Positions 16,382 through 25,286 of a stretch of 42,023 bases of DNA are shown here, piece by piece. Origin of the DNA: Paracoccaceae bacterium (GTDB lineage: Bacteria > Pseudomonadota > Alphaproteobacteria > Rhodobacterales > Rhodobacteraceae). Below the pieces are notes generated by a model. It ran no database searches and had not been told where the DNA came from. It saw nothing but the letters and a program-made list of their open reading frames with translations. Location of the stretch: positions 1 to 42,023 of the forward strand of contig VYFX01000066.1 in the NCBI GenBank assembly GCA_009842205.1, read 5' to 3'. Within the stretch, counting starts at the first letter, position 1, and each line of letters begins with the position of its first letter. Position numbers and translations under genes: made by a program.

Positions 16382-18454
16382 TTACCCAAGTTCGGCAATT
16401 TCTCTCCTGAATGGTACGATTTCCCCCTGAGGAGGTTTTGCTTCCAATTCCTCGGCAAATCTGCGACCGGCATATACGGCATGGGCGATTGTAGCAGGGG
16501 CTTCACAATCTCCGAAGGATTTCACCATTTCCAATCCATTATCTTTCCATTCACCTTCTCTTTCCATAATTCCCCTGAACAATGTATCATTGGGACATCT
16601 GGACGTTACCAGCAGGATAGAATCCATCTCGAAATTTTGTTCCCTATCAGTATAGGAACAATTGAATTTGGCTGTTCCATCAGCAATGCTTGCAAGAATG
16701 AGGCTGGAATGAACTGTTACACCCAATTCCATGATTTGTTTTTGGATGCGATGCTGTTCCATCGTATTTTGAGTCCAGGTTGCAACTTCCGGAGCCGGGG
16801 TCGTATAACTGACTTCATATCCCCTTTGAATCAATAGTTCAGCAAGAACATTACCCATATAGTAATGATCATCATCCCAGATCAGAACATGATTGCCATT
16901 CGGTAGGTTTCCGGCCATTATATCATCAGGAGTATAGACAGAAGTACCCGGATCAATGTCTAAAGGTTCCTTCAGGTTGAATCCAAGACCGTTATTTTGC
17001 CAGGTTGAACCAGTGCAAATTCCAATCAAGGGGATACCGAATTCAAGTAGATGATCTGATGTAAGGTCGGAATCCAGATAGGTTTCAACATTGGGCAACT
17101 TGTTGAATTGACTCAACCGGTAATCTACCACCCTTCCCCAAGCTGCCAATCCAGGGAGTTTTGATTCCTTGAAAACCCTGCCTCCGAGATTGAGTTCCTT
17201 TTCGGCAAGAGTTACATCATATCCCCTCTTGCCAAGCATCTGGGCAGCTTCAAGTCCAGCTGGTCCACCACCGACTATCAGAACGGGCTTACTGGATACT
17301 TTCTTCTTTATATATTCTGGATGCCACCCTTTTCGCCATTCCTCTCCCATACTGGGATTTTGGGTACATCTGATCGGGGACATGGTAAAATCTCCCGACA
17401 CACAAATATTGCAACCGATACATTCCCGAATATCCTCAACACGGCCTTCCTCTATTTTCCTTGGCAAAAAGGGATCGGCTATGGAAGGTCTGGCGCATCC
17501 GATCAAATCAATTTCTCCGGATTTGATCAGTGAAACCATCTTGTCGGGTGAAGTGTATCTTCCAACTCCAACAACAGGTTTGGTTGTCAGTGCCTTGAAT
17601 CCCTTTCGATACTCATCCTGAAAGCCCTCCTGACTGAAACGAGAAGTCTGGCTGTCATTTTCCCATCCAGCAAGACAAAAATCCCAAAGGTCAGGCAATT
17701 CGGCCAAAGAGGAAACAATATCCATGGCCTCTTCAGTCTCCAGTCCGGCCTTTCCCATGAGTTCATTGATTGTTATCCTGCAAGGTACGGCACATTTGTC
17801 ACCAACAGCTTCCTTGGTATCGATGATAATCTCTTTCAGAATTCTGACCCTGTTCTCCAAATTGCCACCATATTCATCACTCCTTCGGTTGTACCGTTTG
17901 CTTATGAAGTGGTGAAAAAATCCCAAACCATGACCGGCATACACGTATACCAGATCGTAACCGGCATTCTTGCCACGAATGGCAGCATCCCGATGCCATT
18001 TTCTCAGATTTCTGATGTCTTGCTTGTCCATGGTCTTGGCAGAAACCGGATCGTAGGTAAAGGATTCTACCGGCATGCCGGTTGGTGCCATTGGCACCTC
18101 CCTACCATAGAGATTTGGGCCGTTCAATCCATTATAGGCAAGTTCTATTCCGGCTAGGGCATCATGTTCGTGAATTTTTTCAGCCATTTTAGCCAACATT
18201 GGCACATCACGATCATCCCAGATACGCAATTCAATGAATGGCGTGATGTCCGAAGTGTGGTGGATTTCGACCTGTTCTGTACAAACCGTTCCCCATCCAC
18301 CTTGGGCCTTGATACCCCTTAGCCAAGCATTGGCCGAGGGATCCCGATAACCAAGGCCAGTACAATGCGGTACCTGGAAAAACCTGTTTTTTGCGGTTAC
18401 GGGTCCAATCTGGATTGGTTCGAACAAAATATCATAATGAGGGTCTCTGCTCAT
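16382..18454 (-). CDS. trimethylamine-dehydrogenase-like iron-sulfur flavoprotein
   Basis: A 690-residue cytosolic flavoenzyme of the dimethylamine/trimethylamine dehydrogenase family. Order: TIM-barrel FMN domain (about 1-370), 4Fe-4S site CIGCNIC...C (about 345-365), then FAD/NAD(P)-binding-like domains (VLIVGGGPAGLEAAQ near 393). Cys31 in NRFFQVPHC corresponds to TMADH Cys30, which binds FMN covalently, and Tyr172/His175 in YAGH match its active-site pair. By my recollection of TMADH, the substrate pocket differs: Tyr60 becomes Gln61, Ser74 becomes Glu75 and Trp105 becomes Ala107. So oxidative demethylation of another amine is more likely. It follows potABCD, 50 bases after potD, implying joint import and oxidation. 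Relatives include dimethylamine dehydrogenase, dimethylglycine and N-methylproline demethylases. Electrons would pass to ETF, not encoded here. Confidence 0.9.
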   Translation of the reverse strand: MSRDPHYDILFEPIQIGPVTAKNRFFQVPHCTGLGYRDPSANAWLRGIKAQGGWGTVCTEQVEIHHTSDITPFIELRIWDDRDVPMLAKMAEKIHEHDALAGIELAYNGLNGPNLYGREVPMAPTGMPVESFTYDPVSAKTMDKQDIRNLRKWHRDAAIRGKNAGYDLVYVYAGHGLGFFHHFISKRYNRRSDEYGGNLENRVRILKEIIIDTKEAVGDKCAVPCRITINELMGKAGLETEEAMDIVSSLAELPDLWDFCLAGWENDSQTSRFSQEGFQDEYRKGFKALTTKPVVGVGRYTSPDKMVSLIKSGEIDLIGCARPSIADPFLPRKIEEGRVEDIRECIGCNICVSGDFTMSPIRCTQNPSMGEEWRKGWHPEYIKKKVSSKPVLIVGGGPAGLEAAQMLGKRGYDVTLAEKELNLGGRVFKESKLPGLAAWGRVVDYRLSQFNKLPNVETYLDSDLTSDHLLEFGIPLIGICTGSTWQNNGLGFNLKEPLDIDPGTSVYTPDDIMAGNLPNGNHVLIWDDDHYYMGNVLAELLIQRGYEVSYTTPAPEVATWTQNTMEQHRIQKQIMELGVTVHSSLILASIADGTAKFNCSYTDREQNFEMDSILLVTSRCPNDTLFRGIMEREGEWKDNGLEMVKSFGDCEAPATIAHAVYAGRRFAEELEAKPPQGEIVPFRREIAELG

Positions 18455-18504
18455 TTTTTGTCCTGAGATTGCCAGGCCATAAAATGACCCGGCAATAATT
18501 TAGT

Positions 18505-19539
18505 TTACTGCTTGACCCTAGTCCAGATCTGGTTGTAGACGACCTGTACTTCTTCATCACAGGGTTCAACAAAAGATCCGGCAGGTGCATCGGCAGGGGG
18601 GACAGATTCAGGCTGTGATTTCAAATCTGCATCCAGAAACTCATCTACCCCTTCAACACCCGCACTGTACCTGGCATAATTGGTAACTGCAGCAATGTTT
18701 TCCGGTTCCAGAAGGAAATCCATGAACTTCAGGGCATTTTCCCTGTTCGGTGCGTCCTTCAGGAGAACAACATTATCCATCCAGACAACCAATCCCTCAC
18801 GAGGATAGGAATATTCAATATTGGCTCCCTCGGCTCTGGCCTTGGCTCCGAAACCGTTCCAGATCATCCCGACGGCAGCATCACCCGATACAAGTACATC
18901 CTTGGCACCATCGGAATTGAAGGATGCCCAATTCTCCTTGGCGCCCTGCAGCAATTCATCAAGAGCTTGCAATTGATCCCTGTCACTCGTACATTGGGGA
19001 ATACCCAGATACAGTGACGCCATGGCAATAACCTCACCCTGGGAATCCAGAACATTGATCTTGCCTTTCAATTCGTCAGGTGGATCAAAAATGATACCCA
19101 TAGTTCTAATATCTCCTCCAAAAACATCCCTGCTAACGGAGAAACTCGTTGATCCCCATTGGTAGGGAATGGAGTATTTTCTTCCAGGATCAAAGGAGAC
19201 ATCCATCCATTGTGACTGAATATTTCCCATATTGCTCAATTCACCGGGCTGGATTTCATCAAGCAATCCTTCCGAATTCATGATCGAAACCATGTAATCG
19301 CCGGGTACTGCGACATCGAATGAGCCGAGTTTTCCTGCCTTGAGGTTTGCCAAAAGGGTTTCGTTGGAATCATAGGTATCCATGGTTACCTCGATTCCGG
19401 TCTCCTCAGAAAACTTGTTCAGCAATTCCTGGGGGATATACTCAAACCAGTGATAAATCGATAGTTTTCCCTGAGCAAAACTGGAGGATGCTCCAAGGGT
19501 CAAAACGATAGCCGAAACTACTAAAATCTTTTTTAACAT
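18505..19539 (-). CDS. potD: polyamine-type ABC substrate-binding protein
   Basis: A periplasmic solute-binding protein of 344 residues. The N-terminal signal peptide (KKILVVSAIVLTLGASSSFA) would be cut near Ala22. Blocks typical of PotD follow: IYHWFEYIPQELL, with the Trp and Tyr/Phe that hold the polyamine, DSNETLLANL, FDVAVPGDYMV, WNGFGAKAR and VVWMDNVVL, where PotD's Trp255-Asp257 equivalents are kept. I chose the ATG at 19539, directly behind GGGAGGAAAA, over a GTG four codons upstream. Substrates are probably spermidine, putrescine or a methylated amine, given the adjacent amine dehydrogenase. It is separated from potC by 168 bases, while the other genes are tightly spaced. Confidence 0.9.
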   Translation of the reverse strand: MLKKILVVSAIVLTLGASSSFAQGKLSIYHWFEYIPQELLNKFSEETGIEVTMDTYDSNETLLANLKAGKLGSFDVAVPGDYMVSIMNSEGLLDEIQPGELSNMGNIQSQWMDVSFDPGRKYSIPYQWGSTSFSVSRDVFGGDIRTMGIIFDPPDELKGKINVLDSQGEVIAMASLYLGIPQCTSDRDQLQALDELLQGAKENWASFNSDGAKDVLVSGDAAVGMIWNGFGAKARAEGANIEYSYPREGLVVWMDNVVLLKDAPNRENALKFMDFLLEPENIAAVTNYARYSAGVEGVDEFLDADLKSQPESVPPADAPAGSFVEPCDEEVQVVYNQIWTRVKQ

Positions 19540-19551
19540 TTTTCCTCCCAC

Positions 19552-19719
19552 TATTTAAAGTTGAATTCAATTTACAGTTTTTCAATTCGAAACAGAAATT
19601 AGAAAATTCCTGCCCAAATAACCAATACAAAATAAAACCGAATCGGAAAAGCCTTCATGAGGGGGTTAATCCCTATGGAATGGTTTTTTTTGATTTATAG
19701 GAGTATTTTTGTTACCGAC
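19552..19719 (-). promoter_or_regulatory. long potC-potD spacer
   Basis: 168 A+T-rich bases in an otherwise tight operon. It holds a small AGGG/CCCT hairpin near 19660-19675 and the palindrome TTGAATTCAA near 19559-19568. Such spacers often let the binding protein be expressed above the membrane parts, by an extra promoter or mRNA stabilisation. No strong promoter could be recognised. Confidence 0.3.
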
Positions 19720-20535
19720 TTAGTTTAGCTTATTCTTCAGATCTGCCCGGCTGAGAAAATAGGATATCGTTACCAAAATCGTTGATACCAAAAGCAGCAA
19801 GGTAGACAGGGCCATTATGTCAGGCTTTATACCCTGCTTGATGGAGCCGAAAATTGCCGTTGGCAATGTTTCAACACCAGCTCCCTTTACAAAACTGGTG
19901 ATAATGAAATCATCCAGCGAAATGATAAAGGCCAAAAGAAATCCTGAAATGATCCCCGGTATCATCAAGGGTAGCAATATGCTGCGAAATATCTGCTTGC
20001 GGTTGGCATAGAGGTCCATGGCCGCCTCTTCATAAACCTTTTCAATACTTTGCATCCGGGCCGAAATCGGAAGGTAGGCAAAGGGAATGCAGAAGACAAT
20101 GTGAGCAACCAGAATTGAGGTATAACCGAGTTTGAAACTAATCATGCTGAAAAAGATCAAGGTCGCAACTGCAGTTACGATTTCTGGCACCATGATGGGC
20201 AGGCTCAACAGGGAAATATTAAGGTTCTTGCCCTTGAAGGGGGATGTTCTGACAACCCCGATGGCTGCCGAAAAGGCTATTGTGGTTGCAACGACAGCAG
20301 CCATAAAGGCTATTGTAATCGAGTTCCAGGCAGCCTTCTGAAACTTTTCTGCCTCCAAGCCGAAAAAGATTTGCTCATACCATCTCAGACTGAAGCCACC
20401 CCATATTGTTATGGACAACGAGTCGTTGAAACTGTAAACCATGACAACCAGTAGTGGGGCATAAAGGATTACCAGGCATAGTATTGCCAACAGGGAAAAT
20501 CCAGGTATGCTCCGTACTGAACTTGCTACCTGCAT
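19720..20535 (-). CDS. potC: polyamine-type ABC permease PotC
   Basis: A 271-residue inner-membrane permease with about six helices. The EAA loop that docks on the ATPase reads EEAAMDLYANRKQIFRSILL near residue 165, followed by the IIPG/IMIPGI segment. The opening region YSFNDS and FSLRWYEQ are typical of PotC. It forms the channel with PotB. It begins one base after the potB stop, so the two are coupled. Confidence 0.92.
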   Translation of the reverse strand: MQVASSVRSIPGFSLLAILCLVILYAPLLVVMVYSFNDSLSITIWGGFSLRWYEQIFFGLEAEKFQKAAWNSITIAFMAAVVATTIAFSAAIGVVRTSPFKGKNLNISLLSLPIMVPEIVTAVATLIFFSMISFKLGYTSILVAHIVFCIPFAYLPISARMQSIEKVYEEAAMDLYANRKQIFRSILLPLMIPGIISGFLLAFIISLDDFIITSFVKGAGVETLPTAIFGSIKQGIKPDIMALSTLLLLVSTILVTISYFLSRADLKNKLN

Positions 20536-20536
20536 C

Positions 20537-21445
20537 TTATCTCACTTCGCCCTTGGCTTGTTGCCTGGTGTAAAGCAACAGGGCTATTAAAACCATCGTC
20601 AGCAGTATCATTGAAGCGGCTGCCCCAAAAGGCCAGTTGCCGGCATTGCCCTTGAACTGCTCTTCAATCAGGGAACCAATCATGAAATTCTTGGCACCTC
20701 CCAAAAGATCCGGAGCAATAAAGGCTCCCAAACTTGGAATGAATACCAGAATACAGCCTGCAGCAATACCAGGTACCACATTCGGGAAAACAATCCTTCT
20801 TAGGGTACTCCATTTATCTGCATAGAGATCAGCAGCAGCTTCCGAATAGGTAAAGTTGAATCTTTCCACAGAAGCATAGATCGGCAATACCATGAAGGGG
20901 AGATAAGAGTAAAACAACCCGAGTTGGACAGCAATATTGGTATTGATCAATCCCAAGGGCTCGGATAACAATCCGAATGAAAGCAGGAATTCGTTGATCG
21001 GCCCATTATCCCTGATCAGGAATTTCAGGGATACCGTTCTGATGAGCAGGTTGACCCAATAGGGAACCGTTACCAGGAAAATCCAGAAGGTCCTGTTTTT
21101 TGGGTCCCTTGTAGCAATGAAATATGCTGTCGGGAAACCAATTATCAGACAGAAAATCGTTGCGATGGTGGCCTGGACGATTGACCGCAGGAAAATGACA
21201 ATATAAGTCCATTGGATTGTGGGTGGATCATCACCGAAAAGACCTCTGTCAAACAAAAATTGATCATAGGCTGCCAGTGACAATTCCCATATCACACCGC
21301 CACGAAATTCCTTTGTCATGAAGGAGATCAACAGCATCAAACCAACTGGTATGAGCAGGAAAACACCAATAACCACCCAAGAGGGAAGCAATAGCCATGT
21401 TCTCAGTGGGTCAAAGGCTCTTTTTTGATGATAAACTGGTTCCAT
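20537..21445 (-). CDS. potB: polyamine-type ABC permease PotB
   Basis: A 302-residue inner-membrane permease with about six to seven helices. It has the EAA loop SEAAADLYADKWSTLRRIVF near residue 197, then PNVVPGI and the FIAPDLLGGAKNFMIG block typical of PotB. Its ribosome site AGGA overlaps the potA stop codon, coupling it to potA, and potC follows after one base. With PotC it makes the translocation pore of a polyamine-type importer. Confidence 0.92.
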   Translation of the reverse strand: MEPVYHQKRAFDPLRTWLLLPSWVVIGVFLLIPVGLMLLISFMTKEFRGGVIWELSLAAYDQFLFDRGLFGDDPPTIQWTYIVIFLRSIVQATIATIFCLIIGFPTAYFIATRDPKNRTFWIFLVTVPYWVNLLIRTVSLKFLIRDNGPINEFLLSFGLLSEPLGLINTNIAVQLGLFYSYLPFMVLPIYASVERFNFTYSEAAADLYADKWSTLRRIVFPNVVPGIAAGCILVFIPSLGAFIAPDLLGGAKNFMIGSLIEEQFKGNAGNWPFGAAASMILLTMVLIALLLYTRQQAKGEVR

Positions 21446-21453
21446 GGATATTC

Positions 21454-22578
21454 CTAGGATCGCAAAATCCTGATCGAATCCTTGCTGAAGCTGAGGCTCA
21501 CCTCACTTCCGGCAGGTAATAATTCCCTTCTTTCAAATCCGTTTTGATCACGTACCTTGAGGGCTTTCTCACCTGGAACACGAATCTGGTATTCCGTATC
21601 GGTACCCAAATACATTGATTGCTGAATTGTTCCCTGGATTGAATCAACCTGGTTATCCGAGGTTCCAATTCTGATTTTTTCAGGTCTGAGAAGAATCTTG
21701 ACCTCCTGGTTTTTGACCAACCCAGACACACAATCACCTGTTATGATGAAATCCTCAGCAATCTGGTATTTTGCTTCCTCATCATTCAATTCCAGCAGGG
21801 TTGCTTGTAGAATATTCGTTTCACCTATGAAATTTGCTACAATCTCGTTTTTGGGGCTTTCATAGATTTCCTGAGCTTTTCCTATTTGCTGAATTACTCC
21901 TTCGGACATGACGGCAATTCTGTCAGACATTGCCAGTGCCTCTTCCTGATCATGAGTTACAAAAACGAATGTGATCCCTGTTTCCTGCTGGAGTTGCTTC
22001 AATTCCAGCCGCATGGCTTGTCGAAGTTTTAAATCAAGGGCTGATAATGGTTCGTCAAGTAACAGTACCTTGGGTTGAGGTGCAATGGCCCTTACTAGGG
22101 CGGCACGTTGCTGTTGGCCACCGGACAATTGGTTGGGCTTTCTTTCGGCAAAGGGTCGTAACCTCACCAAATCCAGCATCTTCCAGACGGTTGGTTGAAT
22201 ATCATCCTTGGCCCACCCTCTCATCTTCAAACCAAAGGCGACATTTTCGAATACTGTCATGTGGGGAAACAGGGCATACTGTTGAAAAACCGTATTGACA
22301 GACCTCTTGTTGGGAGGAAGGTGCATAAACTCCTTGCCAAAAAGAAATATGTTGCCCTCGGTAACATTCTCGAAACCTGCAACCATCCTGAGCAGGGTTG
22401 TTTTGCCACACCCCGAAGGACCCAGCAGGGTAAAGAATTCATTATCGTGAATTTTCAGGTTGGCATTATGGATTGCAGTGAAACTGCCGAATTTCTTTAC
22501 AACCTTCTGAAATTCAATTGCTACTAATTGGTTATTGTCCAATTTCCCTAATTGTTCCCTTATTCCAGATAAAACCAT
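21454..22578 (-). CDS. potA: polyamine-type ABC transporter ATPase
   Basis: A 374-residue ABC ATPase. Walker A is GPSGCGKT (about residues 53-60), the Q loop QQYALFPHMT, the signature LSGGQQQR near 150, Walker B VLLLDEP and the switch His in FVTHDQ. The C-terminal ~100 residues are a TOBE domain (LLRPEKIRI), typical of PotA-type importers. It powers PotBC at the inner membrane. First gene of the five-gene minus-strand unit, and divergent from the MBL-PD-(D/E)XK module. The upstream side has a TGTGGATAA sequence just before the start, probably a chance match to the DnaA-box consensus. Confidence 0.93.
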   Translation of the reverse strand: MVLSGIREQLGKLDNNQLVAIEFQKVVKKFGSFTAIHNANLKIHDNEFFTLLGPSGCGKTTLLRMVAGFENVTEGNIFLFGKEFMHLPPNKRSVNTVFQQYALFPHMTVFENVAFGLKMRGWAKDDIQPTVWKMLDLVRLRPFAERKPNQLSGGQQQRAALVRAIAPQPKVLLLDEPLSALDLKLRQAMRLELKQLQQETGITFVFVTHDQEEALAMSDRIAVMSEGVIQQIGKAQEIYESPKNEIVANFIGETNILQATLLELNDEEAKYQIAEDFIITGDCVSGLVKNQEVKILLRPEKIRIGTSDNQVDSIQGTIQQSMYLGTDTEYQIRVPGEKALKVRDQNGFERRELLPAGSEVSLSFSKDSIRILRS

Positions 22579-22993
22579 TGTGGATAACTTAATTGAGCCT
22601 TCAGATGGATAACCAAATCATCTCACAAATTATGTCACTTTTGAGATTAAATTTCTTGATTTAACTCCGTTAGTTTTCGAATTAACTTTTAAAGTCTCCT
22701 TGATACTTTCTCCTGTACCTTATACTAAACTAGAAATCACATATAATTATATTGGTAGGTTGCCAAAGGATAACTTTTCATAAAAATCTAACAAATACAT
22801 TTTTCCTTTCCAAGTTGCTGTTCCAAGTGAGTTAATCTGCTTGATCTTATCTCTATGATCATCAAGCATTTATGTAGATTTTAGAATGTTGGAAAATTGG
22901 TTGAAGTAAAAGATTTTTTTGTTTTTAGTAAATTAAACAGGACGAGTAAATTTAGTCGTGGAGCTTGATTAAAATGAATAAGGTAGCTTAAAA
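22579..22993. promoter_or_regulatory. A+T-rich divergent intergenic region
   Basis: 415 bases between potA and the MBL gene, no gene seen. It includes an eight-pair inverted repeat TGCTTGAT/ATCAAGCA with a 15-base loop (22838-22868), a weak promoter-like pair TTGAAG (22901-22906) and TTTAGT (22924-22929) spaced by 17, and the 18-base quasi-palindrome ACGAGTAAATTTAGTCGT (22942-22959). It must carry promoters for both directions. Confidence 0.4.
22942..22959 (+). promoter_or_regulatory. quasi-palindromic possible operator of the MBL gene
   Basis: ACGA-G-TAAATTTA-G-TCGT is palindromic over 18 bases except for two central-flank G positions. It lies just downstream of a weak -35/-10 pair and about 35 bases before the ATG, the right place for a repressor binding site. 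Confidence 0.3.
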
Positions 22994-24250
22994 ATGAAAA
23001 TTTGCATCCATCGGGGTACCAAGGAAATAGGCGGGACTTGTATTGAGGTTGAATCGCAAGGTAAGCATATAGTTCTAGATATTGGTTTACCCCTTGATGC
23101 TCCTGAAGATGAGGAATCTCAGAAAAATCTATTGCCAGAGGTTGCTGGATTTGAAAAACAGGACGATAGTCTTCTTGGTGCTTTGATCTCGCATTCGCAC
23201 ATTGACCATTATGGGTTGGCCAGTAAAATCAAAAATAAGAATATTCCAGTCTGGATTGGTGAGGGAGCCCACAATATCATGAGGGCTGCTGTTCCATACG
23301 TTCCTAATGGCTTTGCCTTTGATGCTCCCAATTTTCTGAAAAATCGTCAACTGTTCGATCTTGGACCGTTTAGGATAACTCCGTATCTTGTTGACCATAG
23401 TGCTTTCGATGCCTATGCGTTTCTTATTGAAGCAGATGGCAAGAGCGTATTCTACTCAGCTGATTTCAGGGCGCATGGTCGCAAGTCGTATCTGTTTAAG
23501 AACTTATTGGCAAATCCTCCGAGCAATATAGATGTACTATTAATGGAGGGGACAACTATCGGTCGATTAAAAACCATGAAGGGTTTCAAATCTGAGCAGG
23601 AACTTGAAGAAGAATTTTACCAGGCTTTCAATAAAACGGAAGGTTTGCATTTTGTTTGGACTTCTACACAAAATATTGACCGAATAGTAACAATATTCAA
23701 AGCTGCCAAAAGGGCCAAGCGTCTACTCATTATTGACTTATATTTGGCTGAGGTACTAAAAGCCACTGGTCATGAAAAAATCCCACAATCAGATTGGTGC
23801 GAGGTTAAAGTATATATTCCTCAATTACAGCGTGTTTTTATAAAGAAAAACAAACTTTTCAGTAACCGCGATCAACACAAAAAATATCGTATTTACCCGC
23901 AAAAACTCATAGAGTTGTCCAAGAAATCGGTCATGATTTTTCGCCCCAGATCAATGCATGATAAGGGCATAATAAATTCTCTGGATGGGGCTGCTCTTAC
24001 TTATTCCATGTGGGAAGGTTATCTTAAACAGGATAGTTCTCTGAAGGTACTAGATTGGCTTCAGAAAAATAATATCCCACAAGATATAATACACACATCA
24101 GGACATGCATCTGTGGTAGACCTCAAGAAATTTGCTGAAGCATTGAATCCAAATAGGCTTGTTCCAATTCATACATTTGAACCAGAAAAGTACAACGAAC
24201 ACTTCAGCAATGTGCAATATCATCAGGATGGTCAATGGTGGGATGTTTGA
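22994..24250 (+). CDS. RNase J-like metallo-beta-lactamase-fold hydrolase
   Basis: A 418-residue MBL-fold protein. Metal motifs: HSHIDH at residues 67-72, His135 in VDHSAFDA, Asp157 in SADFRAHG and late His residues 367, 371 and 393 (HTSGHAS, PIHTFEP). The N-terminus IHRGTKEIGGTCIEVE resembles RNase J/CPSF enzymes, and the late HTSGHA recalls the beta-CASP motif HTSGH. It is shorter than RNase J (about 550 aa) and lacks its C-terminal domain, so it is not the housekeeping enzyme. Likely a nuclease. The next gene, 20 bases on, encodes a PD-(D/E)XK-like protein, so the two may form one system. A+T-rich composition suggests transfer. Start has AAGG 11 bases upstream. Confidence 0.8.
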   Translation: MKICIHRGTKEIGGTCIEVESQGKHIVLDIGLPLDAPEDEESQKNLLPEVAGFEKQDDSLLGALISHSHIDHYGLASKIKNKNIPVWIGEGAHNIMRAAVPYVPNGFAFDAPNFLKNRQLFDLGPFRITPYLVDHSAFDAYAFLIEADGKSVFYSADFRAHGRKSYLFKNLLANPPSNIDVLLMEGTTIGRLKTMKGFKSEQELEEEFYQAFNKTEGLHFVWTSTQNIDRIVTIFKAAKRAKRLLIIDLYLAEVLKATGHEKIPQSDWCEVKVYIPQLQRVFIKKNKLFSNRDQHKKYRIYPQKLIELSKKSVMIFRPRSMHDKGIINSLDGAALTYSMWEGYLKQDSSLKVLDWLQKNNIPQDIIHTSGHASVVDLKKFAEALNPNRLVPIHTFEPEKYNEHFSNVQYHQDGQWWDV

Positions 24251-24270
24251 TAGTATAGGGATAGAAATTT

Positions 24271-25137
24271 ATGGCAGTTAAAAAGCGCGGTTTAAGTGGT
24301 AAATTTATAGACGTATTTAACCAGACATTAAAGCAAAAGGAATGGTTAAGAAAACTTGTTGATGATGAGGATATCTTTTGCTTTATCCGTGATGAATATA
24401 TCAATTTCTATTACCTAGGTTGTAGTATATTAAAGTTAGAATTAGACAATACACAATGGTTAACTGGAAAAACTCACTACAAATACCTTCTTAATCCAAT
24501 TTTAGAGAAAACAAAGTACTTTAAAATTATCAATTCAGGTGAGTATGATATAAAAGAATTCCCTAATCCCAAGCTGCAGAATATACACGAGATAAAATCG
24601 TTGAAAGATTCTACTATACCTCATGCTAAACCTGAAAAGGTTGAAAGCCATGAAATCATTAAGAAAAATTTGAATATTATTGATATTGAAATAGCAGTAG
24701 GAAGACGCTCGTTCATTGATCTAGCGGCAATAAAAAAAAGTGGTGAAGGCGCTGAGGTAACTTTTTATGAGGTGAAACTATTAAAAAATAAAGATCTTCG
24801 CAATGGACGCATCTATGGGCAGATGCAAAAATACTCTAACTGGATAAAAGAGAATCGGAAACAGTTGACTGAAATCTATCTTAAAGTGTGTAAAAATAGC
24901 ATTGAGCTAGAGCGTGTATCTAAAAGCCAATTTTCAGATAGCACTAGAGAGTTAATAAAAAGAATAGCAAATAATGACATTAAACTGTCAATCAACCCTG
25001 AACCAGAGCTTATTGTTACAGGGATTGATCAGAATAAGAAGAATGACGACAAATGGAAGCCATACCAAGAAGAATTGGCGAAAAAGTTTGGCGAAAGATA
25101 TAAGCAAGAAGATAACAGTTCAGACGTTGTTCTCTGA
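24271..25137 (+). CDS. PD-(D/E)XK nuclease-like protein
   Basis: A 288-residue protein I do not recognise as a named family. The middle shows the PD-(D/E)XK pattern: Glu140 (IDIEIAV), Asp150 (FIDLAAI), then Glu167 and Lys169 in YEVKL, followed by a helix with GQMQKYSNW (Gln184/Gln186), the usual order of the restriction-enzyme-like fold. The N-terminal ~110 residues are unlike known domains and include FCFIRDEYINFYYLG. The C-terminal region is lysine-rich and may bind nucleic acid. It starts 20 bases after the MBL gene and has the same A+T-rich composition, so both are likely one transcript. Nuclease activity inferred; target unknown. Confidence 0.62.
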   Translation: MAVKKRGLSGKFIDVFNQTLKQKEWLRKLVDDEDIFCFIRDEYINFYYLGCSILKLELDNTQWLTGKTHYKYLLNPILEKTKYFKIINSGEYDIKEFPNPKLQNIHEIKSLKDSTIPHAKPEKVESHEIIKKNLNIIDIEIAVGRRSFIDLAAIKKSGEGAEVTFYEVKLLKNKDLRNGRIYGQMQKYSNWIKENRKQLTEIYLKVCKNSIELERVSKSQFSDSTRELIKRIANNDIKLSINPEPELIVTGIDQNKKNDDKWKPYQEELAKKFGERYKQEDNSSDVVL

Positions 25138-25286
25138 ATTACCCCATATTATTTCTATCCTGTTAGCAAGAAACAGCATAATCGATCTGAAGTTATCGCC
25201 CTATCTATTAACAAGAATCAGTACTTAAATTACTGTACAGCCAAAAAATATTTTGGGAAATTTATCTATTTGGTAAAATAAACCAA

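Noticed and set aside
22994-24250. Housekeeping RNase J
   Set aside because: Too short, no RNase J C-terminal domain, and placed in an A+T-rich two-gene insert with a nuclease-like partner.
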